In this document: positions 26,924 to 37,069 of the stretch, piece after piece
Numbering within the stretch: the stretch's first letter is position 1
Layout: each line of letters begins with the position of its first letter
Source: Rothia amarae
Lineage (GTDB): Bacteria > Actinomycetota > Actinomycetes > Actinomycetales > Micrococcaceae
Reading direction: 5' to 3'
Length of the DNA stretch: 64,000 nucleotides
Assembly (NCBI RefSeq): GCF_014705945.2
Contig: NZ_CP061538.1
Location: forward strand, 1,178,001 to 1,242,000
The notes under the pieces: generated by a model
Seen by the model: the letters and a program-made list of their open reading frames with translations, nothing else
Database searches by the model: none
Told to the model about the DNA's origin: nothing
Translations under genes and position numbers: made by a program

Positions 26924-27976
26924 CTAGAAAAGCGAACTTTGCACATCTGGTTGCGCTGAAACGTCCCAGTGGGGGAGCATAACGCGGTTCGTCAGATCCG
27001 CCAGATTGAGCAGGAACTTCACTTCGGGGTCACCAAAATGCGCCACGAGGAACTTGCCGGTGGCCCCCACCACGTGGAAACCATTTGCAGCATTCCACAG
27101 AGACGGGTACGCGGGGAGTGATTGCGCTGAATCGGAAAGAATTGACTCATACGCTGGCTCCATCGCAGGGGAGGGGACCCAGGGTTCGTCAATCATTTGC
27201 TCTTCGTCGATGACGGCGTCAAAGGCATCCAGCGATGCTTCCATCAGCGCCCAGTTTGCCAGCGAGACAGCTTTCTTGTGCTCTGCTTGAATGTCGGCCG
27301 TCGAACGCGGGTTAGTCCACGCCTTGTACTTAGTGGAAACCAGTTTGCCTTGAACGAGTCCTGCCTCCTTGGACACCAAATCTTCCCATGCGCGCACCTG
27401 TGCGCCGTCCTTGGCGTGTGCAACATAGGTCGCCAGTGCAACGGCTTGTTCATCTAGCCGGCGGGGCTTTGAAAAGAGCGAAGAAGTACCCACTTTCGAC
27501 GTACCGTCGGGGAAGGTTGCGATATAGAGCCAGTGCTCCAAGTCTGCATATGCCTGTGCTGCTGGAGCCAACCGTGCGCCGCGGTGGATGCCGTGCATAG
27601 CTGAGAACTCATCGCGAGCCTCGCACTGTGCACATTGTTTGCCTTTTTCGATGAGTGCGTGTTCGGGACAAGGCACGGTTTCGAAACCTGTTTCTTTCTC
27701 CATTGCCCGTGCATATCCTGAGCAATATTTTGAGGTAGGAAGCCCCTCTGTTTCCAGAGCTTCGGCACGGGTGTCAATGCCGATAAAAGCACCCGGCTCC
27801 AAACGAGTGCGCTTCAATTTACCCAGCGGCACACCATCAACTACCGGTTCGATGACGGCGGTGGGCACACGGTCGACCCATTTGAGGTCGCGGAAGATAA
27901 TGGGGTGCTGGTGGTTCTCGGGATAAAGCAGGTTAGACATGATGATTAGCTTATCGGAGTAGAAGAAGACGTGCAT
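26924..27976 (-). CDS. DUF2797-family protein
   Basis: A protein of about 350 residues and unknown biochemical role. The family core is visible: YCSGYARAMEKETGF, then a cysteine cluster (CPEHALIEKGKQCAQCEARDEF) that looks zinc-binding, then HWLYIATFPDGTSKVGTS, which resembles the GIY-YIG-type beta strand seen in this family. The start at 27976 has GAGGT five bases upstream; ATG 27940 is a shorter alternative without a ribosome-binding site, and a longer frame to 28159 looks non-coding. It is divergent from murT. Confidence 0.85.
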   Translation of the reverse strand: MHVFFYSDKLIIMSNLLYPENHQHPIIFRDLKWVDRVPTAVIEPVVDGVPLGKLKRTRLEPGAFIGIDTRAEALETEGLPTSKYCSGYARAMEKETGFETVPCPEHALIEKGKQCAQCEARDEFSAMHGIHRGARLAPAAQAYADLEHWLYIATFPDGTSKVGTSSLFSKPRRLDEQAVALATYVAHAKDGAQVRAWEDLVSKEAGLVQGKLVSTKYKAWTNPRSTADIQAEHKKAVSLANWALMEASLDAFDAVIDEEQMIDEPWVPSPAMEPAYESILSDSAQSLPAYPSLWNAANGFHVVGATGKFLVAHFGDPEVKFLLNLADLTNRVMLPHWDVSAQPDVQSSLF

Positions 27977-28180
27977 AAAGACCTCGTTTTCTTTCCAAGC
28001 GGGCGTAGAGCGCGCAGGGATGGGAAGCTGACTGGAAGCTGACAGCGTGCCTGTCGTTGAATGCGACTTGCGAGTTTTGCGAGCGAAGCGAGCAATGTTT
28101 GAGCTGGAGCATTGTGACGACAGGCGCGCAGCTATCCCATAACGTGCCTCTTGTCCCACGTCGTCTTTTAACCCGCTAAA

Positions 28181-29482
28181 ATGAAACGCATGTCCAGACC
28201 TGTTACACGACTCATTGGCCAGGGCGTTCGTTACGCCACTAAATTGCGCGGCGGAGGTTCAGCTTTCCCCGGCCTGGTGATGGAGAAACTTCACCCAGAT
28301 TTCGTTGCTGAAGAATTAGCTAAGCTCCCTCGTGGGGTGGTGGTTGTTTCCGGAACGAATGGTAAGACCACCACAACCAAGATGGTCGTGCAGCTTTTGG
28401 AATCGCAGGGGCTAAAGGTTTTCACCAACCGCACGGGTTCTAACTTTGTGCGCGGTGTTGCCGCTGCTTTGCTAGGCGAGATGAACTTGGCGGGCAAGCT
28501 GGATGCGGACATCGCCGTCCTTGAGCTGGATGAGGCGCATGCGGTTCATTTTGTGAAGCGTGTGAAGCCTCAGCGTGCTTTGCTGCTGAATGTTTTGCGT
28601 GATCAGCTTGATCGCTTTGGTGAGATTGATACTACGCGCCGCATGTTGGCACACGTTGCAGGGGCAACCACCGGTACCGTAATTCTTAACCGCGAGGACC
28701 CTCGCATTCGCTCTCTGGCGGAGAACGCTCCTGAGGGAACTGCCGTCAAATACTTTGGTCTCTCCGAAAAGTTGCGCAAGATGTTCCCTTCGGATGATGA
28801 CATGCGCGCTGCTGAATCGCCCGTGAATACGGCACAGCTCGCCCCTGAGCTACCCGCAGCAGATGTACTTCTTAAAGATTTCGCGGGCACTTCAGCTACT
28901 TTCCAGCTGGGCTCGGAAGAGCTTAATGGCACCATTAACCTCTACGGTGTGTACAACATCTTCAATGCCGCTGCTGCAATGGCGCTAACTTTGGACGTCA
29001 TGGGCGACGACGCCGACCGTAGCGCCCTCATGGCAGAGCTTGCGAACATCACTCCGGCTTTTGGTCGCGGTGAAGCTCTCACGGTGAATGGCCAGACCCT
29101 TCAGCTTCTTTTGGTGAAGAACCCTTCGGGTTTCCGCCTCTCCTTGGCGTCAGCAGATGCTCGTGATTACGCCACCATGATTACCATCAATGATGCTTAT
29201 GCAGACGGCCGCGACGTCAGCTGGCTCTGGGACGTTGACTTCCACTCGTTGCAAACCGGGGGAGTGAATATGGTATCGGGCGTGCGTGCCTATGACATGG
29301 CCCTCCGTCTGGAACACGAAGACGTGTCCGTAGCCGCTGTTGATGAAGACCTCGATTCAGCACTTGACCAATTCATCAAGAACTCCCAGGGCAAGCCAAT
29401 GCGCATTTTCTGCACCTACACTGCCATGCTCGCCATCCGCAAGAACCTCTCCAAAATTACAGACGTGGAGGAAATCTCCTAA
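28181..29482 (+). CDS. murT: lipid II isoglutaminyl synthase, Mur-ligase-like subunit MurT
   Basis: Works with GatD to amidate the D-glutamate of lipid II, a cell-wall modification needed for efficient cross-linking. The ATP loop VVSGTNGKTTTTK begins near residue 54. LELDEAHAV and the LLNVLRDQLDRFGEIDT segment are typical MurT, and the C-terminal DUF1727 part carries DVDFHSL. The central domain (about 190-250) contains no cysteine, so the four-cysteine zinc ribbon known from S. pneumoniae MurT is absent. Two starts, ATG 28181 and 28190, are possible. Its stop overlaps the gatD start by one base. Confidence 0.95.
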   Translation: MKRMSRPVTRLIGQGVRYATKLRGGGSAFPGLVMEKLHPDFVAEELAKLPRGVVVVSGTNGKTTTTKMVVQLLESQGLKVFTNRTGSNFVRGVAAALLGEMNLAGKLDADIAVLELDEAHAVHFVKRVKPQRALLLNVLRDQLDRFGEIDTTRRMLAHVAGATTGTVILNREDPRIRSLAENAPEGTAVKYFGLSEKLRKMFPSDDDMRAAESPVNTAQLAPELPAADVLLKDFAGTSATFQLGSEELNGTINLYGVYNIFNAAAAMALTLDVMGDDADRSALMAELANITPAFGRGEALTVNGQTLQLLLVKNPSGFRLSLASADARDYATMITINDAYADGRDVSWLWDVDFHSLQTGGVNMVSGVRAYDMALRLEHEDVSVAAVDEDLDSALDQFIKNSQGKPMRIFCTYTAMLAIRKNLSKITDVEEIS

Positions 29483-30213
29483 TGACTTCCAATTCAGGCA
29501 AGAGCCTCAAAATCGTACAGCTTTACCCCCGAGATATGAATATTTACGGAGACTGGGGCAATACTCTTTCCTTGTCCCGCCGAGCTAAAGCCCACGGTTT
29601 TGACGTTGAGATTGTGGATTACAACCCTGAAGATTCTTTCCCCACCGATGCCGACATTATTGTGGGTGGCGGTGGTCAGGACTCTGGGCAGAGCGTGATT
29701 GGTGATGACCTTCAAAGTATTGCTGCCACTCTGCGCGAGATGGCAGAGAAAGGTACTCCCATGCTCGTCATCTGCGGTCTGTATCAGTTGTTCGGAAACG
29801 AATTCCGAACCATCGGCGGTCAGGTGCTACCCGGCATCGGTATTTTTGATGCAGTCACTGTGGGCGGCGAAGAACGTCTCATTGGCAATATCGTTGAAGA
29901 ATCTTCTGAATTCGGCACCATTATTGGCTATGAAAACCACTCAGGTTTGACAACCCTCAGCGGTACTACCGAACCGTTGGCTAAAGTGACTAAGGGTGAG
30001 GGCAACAACAAGGACGACGAATTTGAGGGCGCGCGCGTCCACAACGTTGTAGGTACCTACCTTCACGGCTCTCTTTTACCCAAGAATCCTGCCATCTCAG
30101 ATTTCTTGATTCAGAAGGCGGCTGAAAATAAATACGGTGAATTCACTCCCGCCACAATTAACGATGAACTGGTAGAAAAAGCCCGCGCGTCCGCATCCCA
30201 GCGTCCCCGTTAA
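29482..30213 (+). CDS. gatD: lipid II isoglutaminyl synthase, glutamine amidotransferase subunit GatD
   Basis: Releases ammonia from glutamine for MurT. It is a class I glutamine amidotransferase of the CobB/CobQ type: nucleophile C98 in LVICGLYQLFG and catalytic H195 in TYLHGSLLPKNP. VGGGGQDSGQS near residue 61 is characteristic of GatD. Length (243) is normal. The ATG at 29482 overlaps the murT stop (TAATG), giving translational coupling that fits a fixed-ratio complex. The C-terminal 15 residues are basic and variable. Confidence 0.95.
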   Translation: MTSNSGKSLKIVQLYPRDMNIYGDWGNTLSLSRRAKAHGFDVEIVDYNPEDSFPTDADIIVGGGGQDSGQSVIGDDLQSIAATLREMAEKGTPMLVICGLYQLFGNEFRTIGGQVLPGIGIFDAVTVGGEERLIGNIVEESSEFGTIIGYENHSGLTTLSGTTEPLAKVTKGEGNNKDDEFEGARVHNVVGTYLHGSLLPKNPAISDFLIQKAAENKYGEFTPATINDELVEKARASASQRPR

Positions 30214-30346
30214 GGCTTCGCTCGTCCTACGGTCACCGAGCTAACAACTCAAAAAATCAGCTGAGCACTGTACGAAGTATTACAATGGAAGCCGACTTAC
30301 CAGTAAAAATTTGCGCTGATGCGCCCCGATACGAAAGGCAGGCCCC

Positions 30347-31105
30347 ATGTCAGGTCACTCCAAATGGGCAACAACCAAACACAAGAAAGCTGCTATTGAC
30401 GCTAAGCGCGCAAAGGCATTCGCTAAATACATCAAGGCTATCGAAGTAGCAGCTCGCATGGGCGGCGCGGATACCTCGGGTAACCCGGCACTCGATTTGG
30501 CTGTTTCTAAGGCGAAGAAGAACTCTGTTCCTAACGACAACATCGATCGTGCGATTAAGCGCGGCGCCGGTCTCACGGGTGAATCCATTGAGTACACCGA
30601 GATTATGTATGAAGCTCGTGGTCCGCAGGGAACCGCGCTGTACATCGAATGTTTGACCGACAACCGCAACCGCGCCGCAGCTGAAGTTCGTACCGCAGTT
30701 ACGCGTAACGGTGGCACGATGGCAGATGCGGGTTCTGTTGCATTCATGTTCGAACGCAAGGGCGTTGCTGAAGTAACCAAGACTGACGGCTTGACTGAAG
30801 ACGACGTCCTCATGGCTGTCCTTGATGCCGGCGCTGATGAAGTTATCGACGACGGCGACGTCTTCACCGTTGTATCTGAAGCAACCGACCTTCCCGAGAT
30901 TCGTAAGGCTCTTGCTGAAGCTGACTTGGATTACAACAACGATGACCCCGTATTCCGCCCCACTATGAACGTGGAATTGGACGCCGAAGGCGCACGGAAG
31001 TTCCTCAAGCTTGCAGATGCAATTGAAGAATTGGACGACGTTCAGAACGTCTACTCCAACGCGGATATCAACGAATCCGTCATGGCAGAACTCGAAGAAG
31101 ACTAG
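30347..31105 (+). CDS. yebC: YebC/PmpR-family protein
   Basis: A 252-residue member of the YebC/TACO1 family, annotated as a DNA-binding regulator; recent work on relatives links them to translation of proline-rich stretches (recalled). The invariant N-terminus [23 protein letters not shown] is intact, as is [24 protein letters not shown]. Length is normal. AAGGCAGG precedes the start. It lies 12 bp before ruvC, the classic yebC-ruvCAB arrangement in actinobacteria. Confidence 0.95.
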   Translation: MSGHSKWATTKHKKAAIDAKRAKAFAKYIKAIEVAARMGGADTSGNPALDLAVSKAKKNSVPNDNIDRAIKRGAGLTGESIEYTEIMYEARGPQGTALYIECLTDNRNRAAAEVRTAVTRNGGTMADAGSVAFMFERKGVAEVTKTDGLTEDDVLMAVLDAGADEVIDDGDVFTVVSEATDLPEIRKALAEADLDYNNDDPVFRPTMNVELDAEGARKFLKLADAIEELDDVQNVYSNADINESVMAELEED

Positions 31106-31117
31106 GACTAGTACATA

Positions 31118-31807
31118 GTGCCTTCTTCAAGCACAAAGCGCCCGGAACTTTCCTCTATTGCGAGAGTTCCGGGCGCTGCCCGTATTCTAGGCGTTGACCC
31201 CGGTCTGACTCGCTGTGGTTTTGGACTGATCGATATGTTGCCTAATCGCAAGGCAAGCTTTGTGAACGTTGGCGTTGCCGGCACTATCGCGGCGGAAACC
31301 CTGGATCAGCGTATCCTCACCATCTTTCAGGTTGCTCAGGAGTGGTTGGATACCTATCAGCCGGATGCCTTAGCTATTGAACGAATCTTTGCCCAGGAGC
31401 AGGTTAATACGGTCATCGGCACCGCTCACGCGTCGGGCGTCGTTATTGCAGCTGCAGCCAGCCGCGGTATCCCCGTATATTTTCATACTCCCTCAGAGGT
31501 AAAAGCAGCGGTGACTGGCTCTGGTCGAGCGGATAAGGCATCGGTGGGGCGAATGGTCACGCGCATCTTAGGGTTGGATGTTATGCCCAAACCTGCAGAT
31601 GCCGCCGATGCTCTCGCCATTGCGATTTGCCACGGCTGGCGTGGAGGAACTACCGGTGGGGCAATTGATACCAGCGCGGGCGTCCAGACACACCAAGGTT
31701 CGCGACCTGCCGCACAACAACGGTCTACCGTTATGACTCCTGCTCAGCGGGCTTGGGCGGAAGCTGCGGCTAAAACTGCTCGGAAAAATCCTCGAAAGTG
31801 GAATTAG
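31118..31807 (+). CDS. ruvC: Holliday junction endonuclease RuvC
   Basis: Cuts Holliday junctions in concert with RuvAB. The acidic catalytic site is visible: D27 in [13 protein letters not shown] in LAIERIFAQ, and the C-terminal [14 protein letters not shown] aspartates. The RNase H fold is complete by about residue 185. The remaining 45 residues are an Ala/Arg-rich tail common in actinobacterial RuvC. The start GTG 31118 adds a short basic N-terminal extension before the fold; no better start is seen. Confidence 0.95.
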   Translation: MPSSSTKRPELSSIARVPGAARILGVDPGLTRCGFGLIDMLPNRKASFVNVGVAGTIAAETLDQRILTIFQVAQEWLDTYQPDALAIERIFAQEQVNTVIGTAHASGVVIAAAASRGIPVYFHTPSEVKAAVTGSGRADKASVGRMVTRILGLDVMPKPADAADALAIAICHGWRGGTTGGAIDTSAGVQTHQGSRPAAQQRSTVMTPAQRAWAEAAAKTARKNPRKWN

Positions 31808-31833
31808 TACATATATTCGAATAGGATAAGAGC

Positions 31834-32454
31834 ATGATTAGCTCCCTCACTGGTAAGGTCACGCATGTTGGCCTGGATAACCTCATCATTGATGTCAACG
31901 GTTTCGGTATGTTCGTCAATGTCCCCCCGCAGACAGCTAGTTCATTACGGACGGGGGAGCAGACCACCATTCTTACCACCATGATTGTGCGCGAAGACTC
32001 TATGACACTGTACGGGTTTTCTGAGCCGGCAGAGAGAGAAGTCTTTGACCTGATGTTGACCGTTTCAGGGATCGGCCCTCGCATTGCGCTTGCAGTGGTA
32101 GCGGCGTTGACTCCTGCAGAAGTATCTAAGGCAGTGGCAACTGGGGACGACAAGGCATTTACCAAAGTTTCGGGTATTGGCCCTAAGGGTGCCCGCAGAG
32201 TCGTGCTAGAACTTGCCGGCAAGCTTATTCTCACTGACCAAGATTCAGACCAGTTGCCTCTTTCCCACGATGTTGCGTGGAAGCCACAGGTTCTTGATGC
32301 TTTGATGGGACTAGGCTGGACTGAGCGCGACGCCGTGGCTGCAGTTGATTCGTTCGTTGAAGCGAATCCGCAGTCCGAAACCATAGGCGTTGCACAAGCG
32401 CTGAAATCGGTTCTGGCAACCCTAGGTTCGCAGCACTCCAACACTCGCCACTAA
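31834..32454 (+). CDS. ruvA: Holliday junction helicase subunit RuvA
   Basis: Tetrameric junction-binding subunit of the RuvAB branch-migration motor. MISSLTGKVTHVG is the typical OB-fold start. The helix-hairpin-helix pair FDLMLTVSGIGPRIALAVV and FTKVSGIGPKGARRVVLELAGKL binds the junction arms. A flexible linker then leads to the C-terminal RuvB-binding domain (ALMGLGWTERDAVAAVD). 206 residues, normal length. It follows ruvC by 26 bp in the ruvCAB operon. Confidence 0.97.
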   Translation: MISSLTGKVTHVGLDNLIIDVNGFGMFVNVPPQTASSLRTGEQTTILTTMIVREDSMTLYGFSEPAEREVFDLMLTVSGIGPRIALAVVAALTPAEVSKAVATGDDKAFTKVSGIGPKGARRVVLELAGKLILTDQDSDQLPLSHDVAWKPQVLDALMGLGWTERDAVAAVDSFVEANPQSETIGVAQALKSVLATLGSQHSNTRH

Positions 32455-32481
32455 TCTTCATCTGAGGAATTTTTTCGTTCT

Positions 32482-33537
32482 ATGACTTCGCAACCCTATG
32501 ACTTCAATCAAGCGCCCGGTCAAGTTCCTGGTCAACGCTTGGTCGCTATGGAAGAAGAGCCAGAGGAAAAGATGATTGAGGCGGCTCTACGCCCTAAATC
32601 TCTTGATGATTTTGTGGGGCAGCAGAGGGTACGTCGTCAGCTCTCTCTGTTACTAGAGGCTTCTAAACTTCGCGGACGTAGCGCTGACCATGTGCTTTTA
32701 TCTGGTCCTCCCGGCTTGGGCAAAACCACTCTTTCGATGATTATTGCCGCTGAGATGGATGCGCCCCTGCGTATCACCTCCGGCCCTGCGATTCAACACT
32801 CAGGTGATTTAGCAGCAATTCTTTCTTCACTCACCCCCGGTGAAGTTCTTTTCCTCGATGAAATTCACCGTATGTCACGCCCTGCAGAAGAAATGCTGTA
32901 TATGGCGATGGAAGATTTTCGCGTAGATATCGTGGTCGGTAAGGGCGCTGGCGCTACCTCTATTCCGTTGGAATTACCTCCCTTTACCTTGGTAGGAGCG
33001 ACGACGCGCGCCGGTTTGCTACCGGGACCTCTGCGCGATCGTTTTGGATTTACCGGGCATTTAGAGTTTTACTCTTCAGTAGAACTTGAAAGTGTACTGC
33101 GGCGGTCAGCAGGTCTGATGGAGATGAATATTTCCTCGGAAGGCTATTCGGAAATTGCCGGTCGATCCCGAGGAACGCCACGTATTGCTAACCGTTTGCT
33201 GCGTCGAGTACGCGACTGGGCGTTGGTTCACGGGGTTGATCGTATTGAAGCTAGAGAAGCTGCAGCGGCATTGGATATGTATGAGGTGGATGCACGAGGG
33301 CTCGATCGTTTGGACCGTGCCGTGCTTGAGGCGCTCATACATAAATTCGGCGGAGGACCCGTTGGGCTTTCAACCTTAGCTATAGCTGTAGGTGAAGAAG
33401 TAGAAACAGTGGAAACTGTGGCGGAACCTTATCTCGTACGCGAAGGGCTCATGGGTAGGACGCCACGAGGGCGAGTCGCCCTGCCCGCCGCTTGGGAACA
33501 CCTGGGGCTTGAAGCTCCTGAGTTTCCCACCCTCTAG
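32482..33537 (+). CDS. ruvB: Holliday junction helicase motor RuvB
   Basis: Hexameric AAA+ motor that drives branch migration with RuvA. Walker [10 protein letters not shown] is at residues 75-83; Walker B is LFLDEIHRM. The arginine-finger region is GPLRDRFGF, and the C-terminal winged helix contains GPVGLSTLA. The 351-residue length includes a 20-residue variable N-terminus. The ATG at 32482 has GAGGAA about 15 bp upstream, a rather long spacer. It is the last gene of ruvCAB, followed after about 100 bp by the sec genes. Confidence 0.97.
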   Translation: MTSQPYDFNQAPGQVPGQRLVAMEEEPEEKMIEAALRPKSLDDFVGQQRVRRQLSLLLEASKLRGRSADHVLLSGPPGLGKTTLSMIIAAEMDAPLRITSGPAIQHSGDLAAILSSLTPGEVLFLDEIHRMSRPAEEMLYMAMEDFRVDIVVGKGAGATSIPLELPPFTLVGATTRAGLLPGPLRDRFGFTGHLEFYSSVELESVLRRSAGLMEMNISSEGYSEIAGRSRGTPRIANRLLRRVRDWALVHGVDRIEAREAAAALDMYEVDARGLDRLDRAVLEALIHKFGGGPVGLSTLAIAVGEEVETVETVAEPYLVREGLMGRTPRGRVALPAAWEHLGLEAPEFPTL

Positions 33538-33634
33538 TTGCGAAAGCGCTTAAACTAACTCACCCAAAGCCAGGGATAATTCAGAATTCTCCACTACGAT
33601 AGAGCCTGAAAGTATTGTCAATGCCTAGGGATAT

Positions 33635-34087
33635 ATGCTGAACTCCATCGAAAATCTGCACGCTTCATCAGTTCTCAACGCCGCTGAAGGCGGTGGAGCT
33701 GGCGGAAATAGCCTCTTCATGATTCTGCTCATGGGCATATTCGTGGTGATGCTGTTCATTCTGCCCGCGCGTCGTCAGCGAAAAGTTCAGCAGGAACTCA
33801 AACAGCGTCAAGATCAGCTGGTACCTGGTACCCGCGTGATGACTAACTTTGGGCTGTTCGGCTCTGTCGTTGAAGTAAATCGCGATGAAAACTATGTTCT
33901 CTTGAACATTGCCGCAGACACCGTGGTGAAAGTTCACCTTTCTACTGTCACCACCTTGGTCGATGAAGAAAAACAGAACGAAAGTTCTACGGGAACCTCA
34001 TCAGTTATAGAGCAAGAAACTGCGGTAGAGCGCGAAGGCGGAGCCTCCTCTATTGAATTTCCGCAAGAGCGCGACAATCGTCATTAG
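33635..34087 (+). CDS. yajC: preprotein translocase accessory subunit YajC
   Basis: Small membrane partner of SecDF. One hydrophobic segment at about residues 29-47 (LFMILLMGIFVVMLFILPA) is followed by the diagnostic RRQRKVQQELKQRQDQLVPGTRVMTNFGLFG and a short beta domain. The C-terminal 40 residues are a variable charged tail. The order ruvB-yajC-secD-secF is the standard arrangement. A terminator follows it, so secDF may also use a separate promoter. Confidence 0.94.
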   Translation: MLNSIENLHASSVLNAAEGGGAGGNSLFMILLMGIFVVMLFILPARRQRKVQQELKQRQDQLVPGTRVMTNFGLFGSVVEVNRDENYVLLNIAADTVVKVHLSTVTTLVDEEKQNESSTGTSSVIEQETAVEREGGASSIEFPQERDNRH

Positions 34088-34101
34088 TAAATAAATTTTT
34101 C

Positions 34102-34135
34102 CAAGCAGGTGTGTCCCACGCGGTGCACCTGCTTT
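34102..34135 (+). terminator. terminator between yajC and secD
   Basis: AAGCAGGTG (34102-34110) pairs with CACCTGCTT (34125-34133), then TTTTG. Either it ends the yajC transcript or it attenuates expression of secDF, whose start lies 20 bp further on. Confidence 0.75.
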
Positions 34136-34155
34136 TGTTGAAGTAAAGGGGCAGT

Positions 34156-35868
34156 ATGGCTAAACGAAGCCCGCTGGCTAAGTCGAGAGCTGCGTTAGTT
34201 TCTATGGCAGCTCTTATTATTGTGCTCTGTGCCGGTGTTTTTGGTTCTACCTTCTCTGGCGGATCTTGGGGGACTAAGCTCGCGCTTGATCTGTCCGGTG
34301 GCACACAAATGGTTCTCTCGCCGCAGGTTGTTGGCTCAGAGTCAGATACCGTCAACAGCGATCAGCTCAACCAGGCGGTTGAAATTATTCGCCAACGTGT
34401 TGACGGCGCAGGCGTTTCGGAAGCGGAAGTTTCCACGCAGTCGAATAAGAACGTTGTGGTTTCTGTTCCCGGTAATCTCGATGCTAAAACTCGCGAGCTT
34501 ATTCAGGCGTCTGCTCAGATGGATTTCCGCCCGGTGCTAGTATCGGCTGCTCCTGGAAAAGTTGCTGATGATCAGAAAACGCCTGAAAAGGAATTGCCTA
34601 AGGGCGATAAAAAGCCTGAAAATGCGTCTGACCAGAACTGGATTACTGCAGATTTGTGGCGCCAGTTTGAAAATACTGACTGTGCTGCCGCAAGTTCAGA
34701 TAAAGCAGAAAACCAAGATCCCAAAAAGGCAATCGTTGCCTGTTCTGAAGACGGCTCAGAAAAGTTTATTCTCGGTCCCGTTGAGGTAAAGGGCACTGAT
34801 ATTCAGGATGCTTCACACTCACAGGTCTCCAACAGCAGTGGTGTATCTACTGGTCAATGGGGCGTTAATATTCAGTTCAATGAAGTTGCAAAGAAGAAGT
34901 TTGAGGAAGTTACTACACGCCTCTATTCCTTCTACGGAGCCAACCAGCAAGATGCCCGTGCGCGGTTCGCCATTATGCTCGATGGCAAGGTGCTGTCTTC
35001 TCCCGTGGCTCAGGCAGTGATTACAGACGGTAAGCCTCAAATCACCGGTAATTTTACTGAAGAAAGCGCAAGTGCGTTGGCTGAGCAGCTCAAGTACGGT
35101 GCTTTGCCCATTAACTTCACTATTCAGTCTGAACAGCAGATTTCAGCTACATTGGGTGCTGATCAGCTGAAGATGGGTCTTATCGCTGGCTTAATCGGCT
35201 TGGTTTTGGTATTTATCTATTCGCTGTTCCAGTATCGGTTGCTGGGATTTGTAACTATCGCTTCGCTAGTTGTTGCAGGGTTGATTTCGTATCTGGCGAT
35301 TGTTTTGCTGGGTTGGTCTATTAACTACAGGCTTTCATTGGCAGGAATCGCCGGTCTTATTGTTGCAGTGGGCCAAACGGCTGACTCCTTCATCGTTTAC
35401 TTTGAACGTATTCGAGATGAGATCCGTGAAGGTCGTACCATCCCTGCGGCGGTTGATCATGGCTGGGTCAGTGCTCGCAAGACTATTTTGGCGTCCAAGG
35501 CAGTAAACCTATTGGCTGCTGTTGTGCTGTATGTGGTTTCTGTCGGATCAGTGCGTGGATTCGCATTTACCCTCGGTTTGACAGCAATTGCCGACCTCAT
35601 CGTCGTCTTCCTCTTTACACATCCCATGCTGAGCCTGCTGGCGCGTACCCGTTACTTCGGCGAAGGACGCCGCCACTCGGGTTTGTCTCCTGAATCGTTG
35701 GGTGCTGTTCCGTTGTATCGCGGTGCCGGTCGTATTCGTAAACCTGAAGACTCGGATGGATTGACCATTGCTGAACGACGGCGAGCTGCAAGAGCGCAGA
35801 CACAGCAAGCATCCAGTGCAGGGTCGGTTCCCACTGAATCAACTGGCACAAAAGAAGCGGGGGAGTAA
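34156..35868 (+). CDS. secD: protein translocase subunit SecD
   Basis: Membrane protein that uses the proton gradient to help pull exported proteins through SecYEG. The first membrane segment is at about 15-36. The motif LGLDLxGG appears as LALDLSGGTQMVL. A large extracellular P1 domain follows, with an actinobacterial insert rich in Lys/Glu and two cysteines (NTDCAAASS, IVACSEDG). Five further membrane segments lie between about 335 and 510, including VGQTADSFIVYFERIRDE. The C-terminus is a basic cytosolic tail. secF starts 2 bp after the stop. Confidence 0.96.
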   Translation: MAKRSPLAKSRAALVSMAALIIVLCAGVFGSTFSGGSWGTKLALDLSGGTQMVLSPQVVGSESDTVNSDQLNQAVEIIRQRVDGAGVSEAEVSTQSNKNVVVSVPGNLDAKTRELIQASAQMDFRPVLVSAAPGKVADDQKTPEKELPKGDKKPENASDQNWITADLWRQFENTDCAAASSDKAENQDPKKAIVACSEDGSEKFILGPVEVKGTDIQDASHSQVSNSSGVSTGQWGVNIQFNEVAKKKFEEVTTRLYSFYGANQQDARARFAIMLDGKVLSSPVAQAVITDGKPQITGNFTEESASALAEQLKYGALPINFTIQSEQQISATLGADQLKMGLIAGLIGLVLVFIYSLFQYRLLGFVTIASLVVAGLISYLAIVLLGWSINYRLSLAGIAGLIVAVGQTADSFIVYFERIRDEIREGRTIPAAVDHGWVSARKTILASKAVNLLAAVVLYVVSVGSVRGFAFTLGLTAIADLIVVFLFTHPMLSLLARTRYFGEGRRHSGLSPESLGAVPLYRGAGRIRKPEDSDGLTIAERRRAARAQTQQASSAGSVPTESTGTKEAGE

Positions 35869-35870
35869 TC

Positions 35871-36941
35871 GTGGCTAATGCACTTTCAACATTTGGTAAT
35901 GATCTGCATTCAGGGAAGCGTTCCTACCCCTTCGTAGGTAAGCGAAACGTGTGGTTGCTTCTCGCAACGCTTTTGGTGGTTCTCTCTATCCTTGTGCCAG
36001 TGGCGAAGGGTGGATTTAACCTGGGTATTGATTTCCGTGGTGGGTCTGAATTTACGGTCTCCTCCGTTGAGAATGAAGACCCTTCGGTGGGTGAGAAAAT
36101 TATTGCTGAGAAAGCTCCTGAAGCCCACGACGTTCGGGTCACCAATATTGCACCCAATACTATGCGTGCACAGATGAGTACTCTCACCGATAGTCAGACT
36201 CTTGATGTTAAGAAGTCTTTGCAGGACGCTTACGGTGTATCTGATCAGGACGTCACGTCGTCGTTCGTTGGCCCTACCTGGGGTGCGGACGTTACTCGCC
36301 AGGCTTTTGTCGGTCTGATTGCATTCGTGATTCTTGCGTTGATTGGTATGGCGCTCTATTTCAGAACATGGAAGATGTCGCTGTCAGCTATCGCTGGTTT
36401 GCTCTTTACTGTGGTTATCACCGTTGGTATTTATGCACTCGTGGATTTTGAGATTACACCCAGCGCGATTATCGGCTTTCTTACGATTTTGAGCTATTCG
36501 CTGTATGATTCGGTGGTAGTTTTCGATAAAATCCGTGAAAATACCGAGGGCTATTCAGAGCAGAAAAAGCGAACCTTTGGCGAACAAATCAATCTGGCGG
36601 TAAACCAGACTTTGGTGCGTTCTATTAATACGTCGGTTGTAGGTGTTCTACCCGTGGGTGCTATTTTGTTCATCGGAGCGTTCATCCTGGGTGCAGGTAC
36701 GTTACGGGATCTATCCCTTGCGCTTTTCGTCGGCATTATCGTAGGTACTATCGGTACGATTCTTGTTTCCGCCCCTATGTACGCGGCATTGCGCTTGAGC
36801 GAAAAGAAAATCAAAAAACATGATCAGTACATTGAAGATATTCGTTCTGGTCGGGTTAAAGAAGAAGATGAAGGAGATCATTCCTCCGACAGCGATGGCG
36901 GTTCGGTAAGGATTGAAGTCAATCCCGTCAATTTGGGGTAA
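35871..36941 (+). CDS. secF: protein translocase subunit SecF
   Basis: Partner of SecD. Six membrane segments are visible: one near residue 25-45, and five between about 145 and 305. GIDFRGGSEFTV is the SecF counterpart of the SecD P1 motif, and YSLYDSVVVFDKIREN is the family signature in TM4. The C-terminal 40 residues are charged and cytosolic. The start is GTG at 35871 behind GGGGGAG. Length (356) is usual for actinobacteria. Confidence 0.96.
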   Translation: MANALSTFGNDLHSGKRSYPFVGKRNVWLLLATLLVVLSILVPVAKGGFNLGIDFRGGSEFTVSSVENEDPSVGEKIIAEKAPEAHDVRVTNIAPNTMRAQMSTLTDSQTLDVKKSLQDAYGVSDQDVTSSFVGPTWGADVTRQAFVGLIAFVILALIGMALYFRTWKMSLSAIAGLLFTVVITVGIYALVDFEITPSAIIGFLTILSYSLYDSVVVFDKIRENTEGYSEQKKRTFGEQINLAVNQTLVRSINTSVVGVLPVGAILFIGAFILGAGTLRDLSLALFVGIIVGTIGTILVSAPMYAALRLSEKKIKKHDQYIEDIRSGRVKEEDEGDHSSDSDGGSVRIEVNPVNLG

Positions 36942-36970
36942 TAAGACTTCTTCCTTCTCAATAGCACTTT

Positions 36971-37004
36971 CATGCGGTGGTCATATTTATATGGCCACCG
37001 CATG
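36971..37004 (+). terminator. 14-bp hairpin after secF
   Basis: CATGCGGTGGTCAT pairs with ATGGCCACCGCATG around ATTTAT, with one wobble pair. It lies 29 bp after the secF stop. There is no T-run, so termination strength is uncertain. Confidence 0.6.
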
Positions 37005-37069
37005 TGTGTTAGAAAGAACAGCGGAGCGGAGGTATGATTAACGCCATTAAGAGTGGGAAGGACTCGTCG

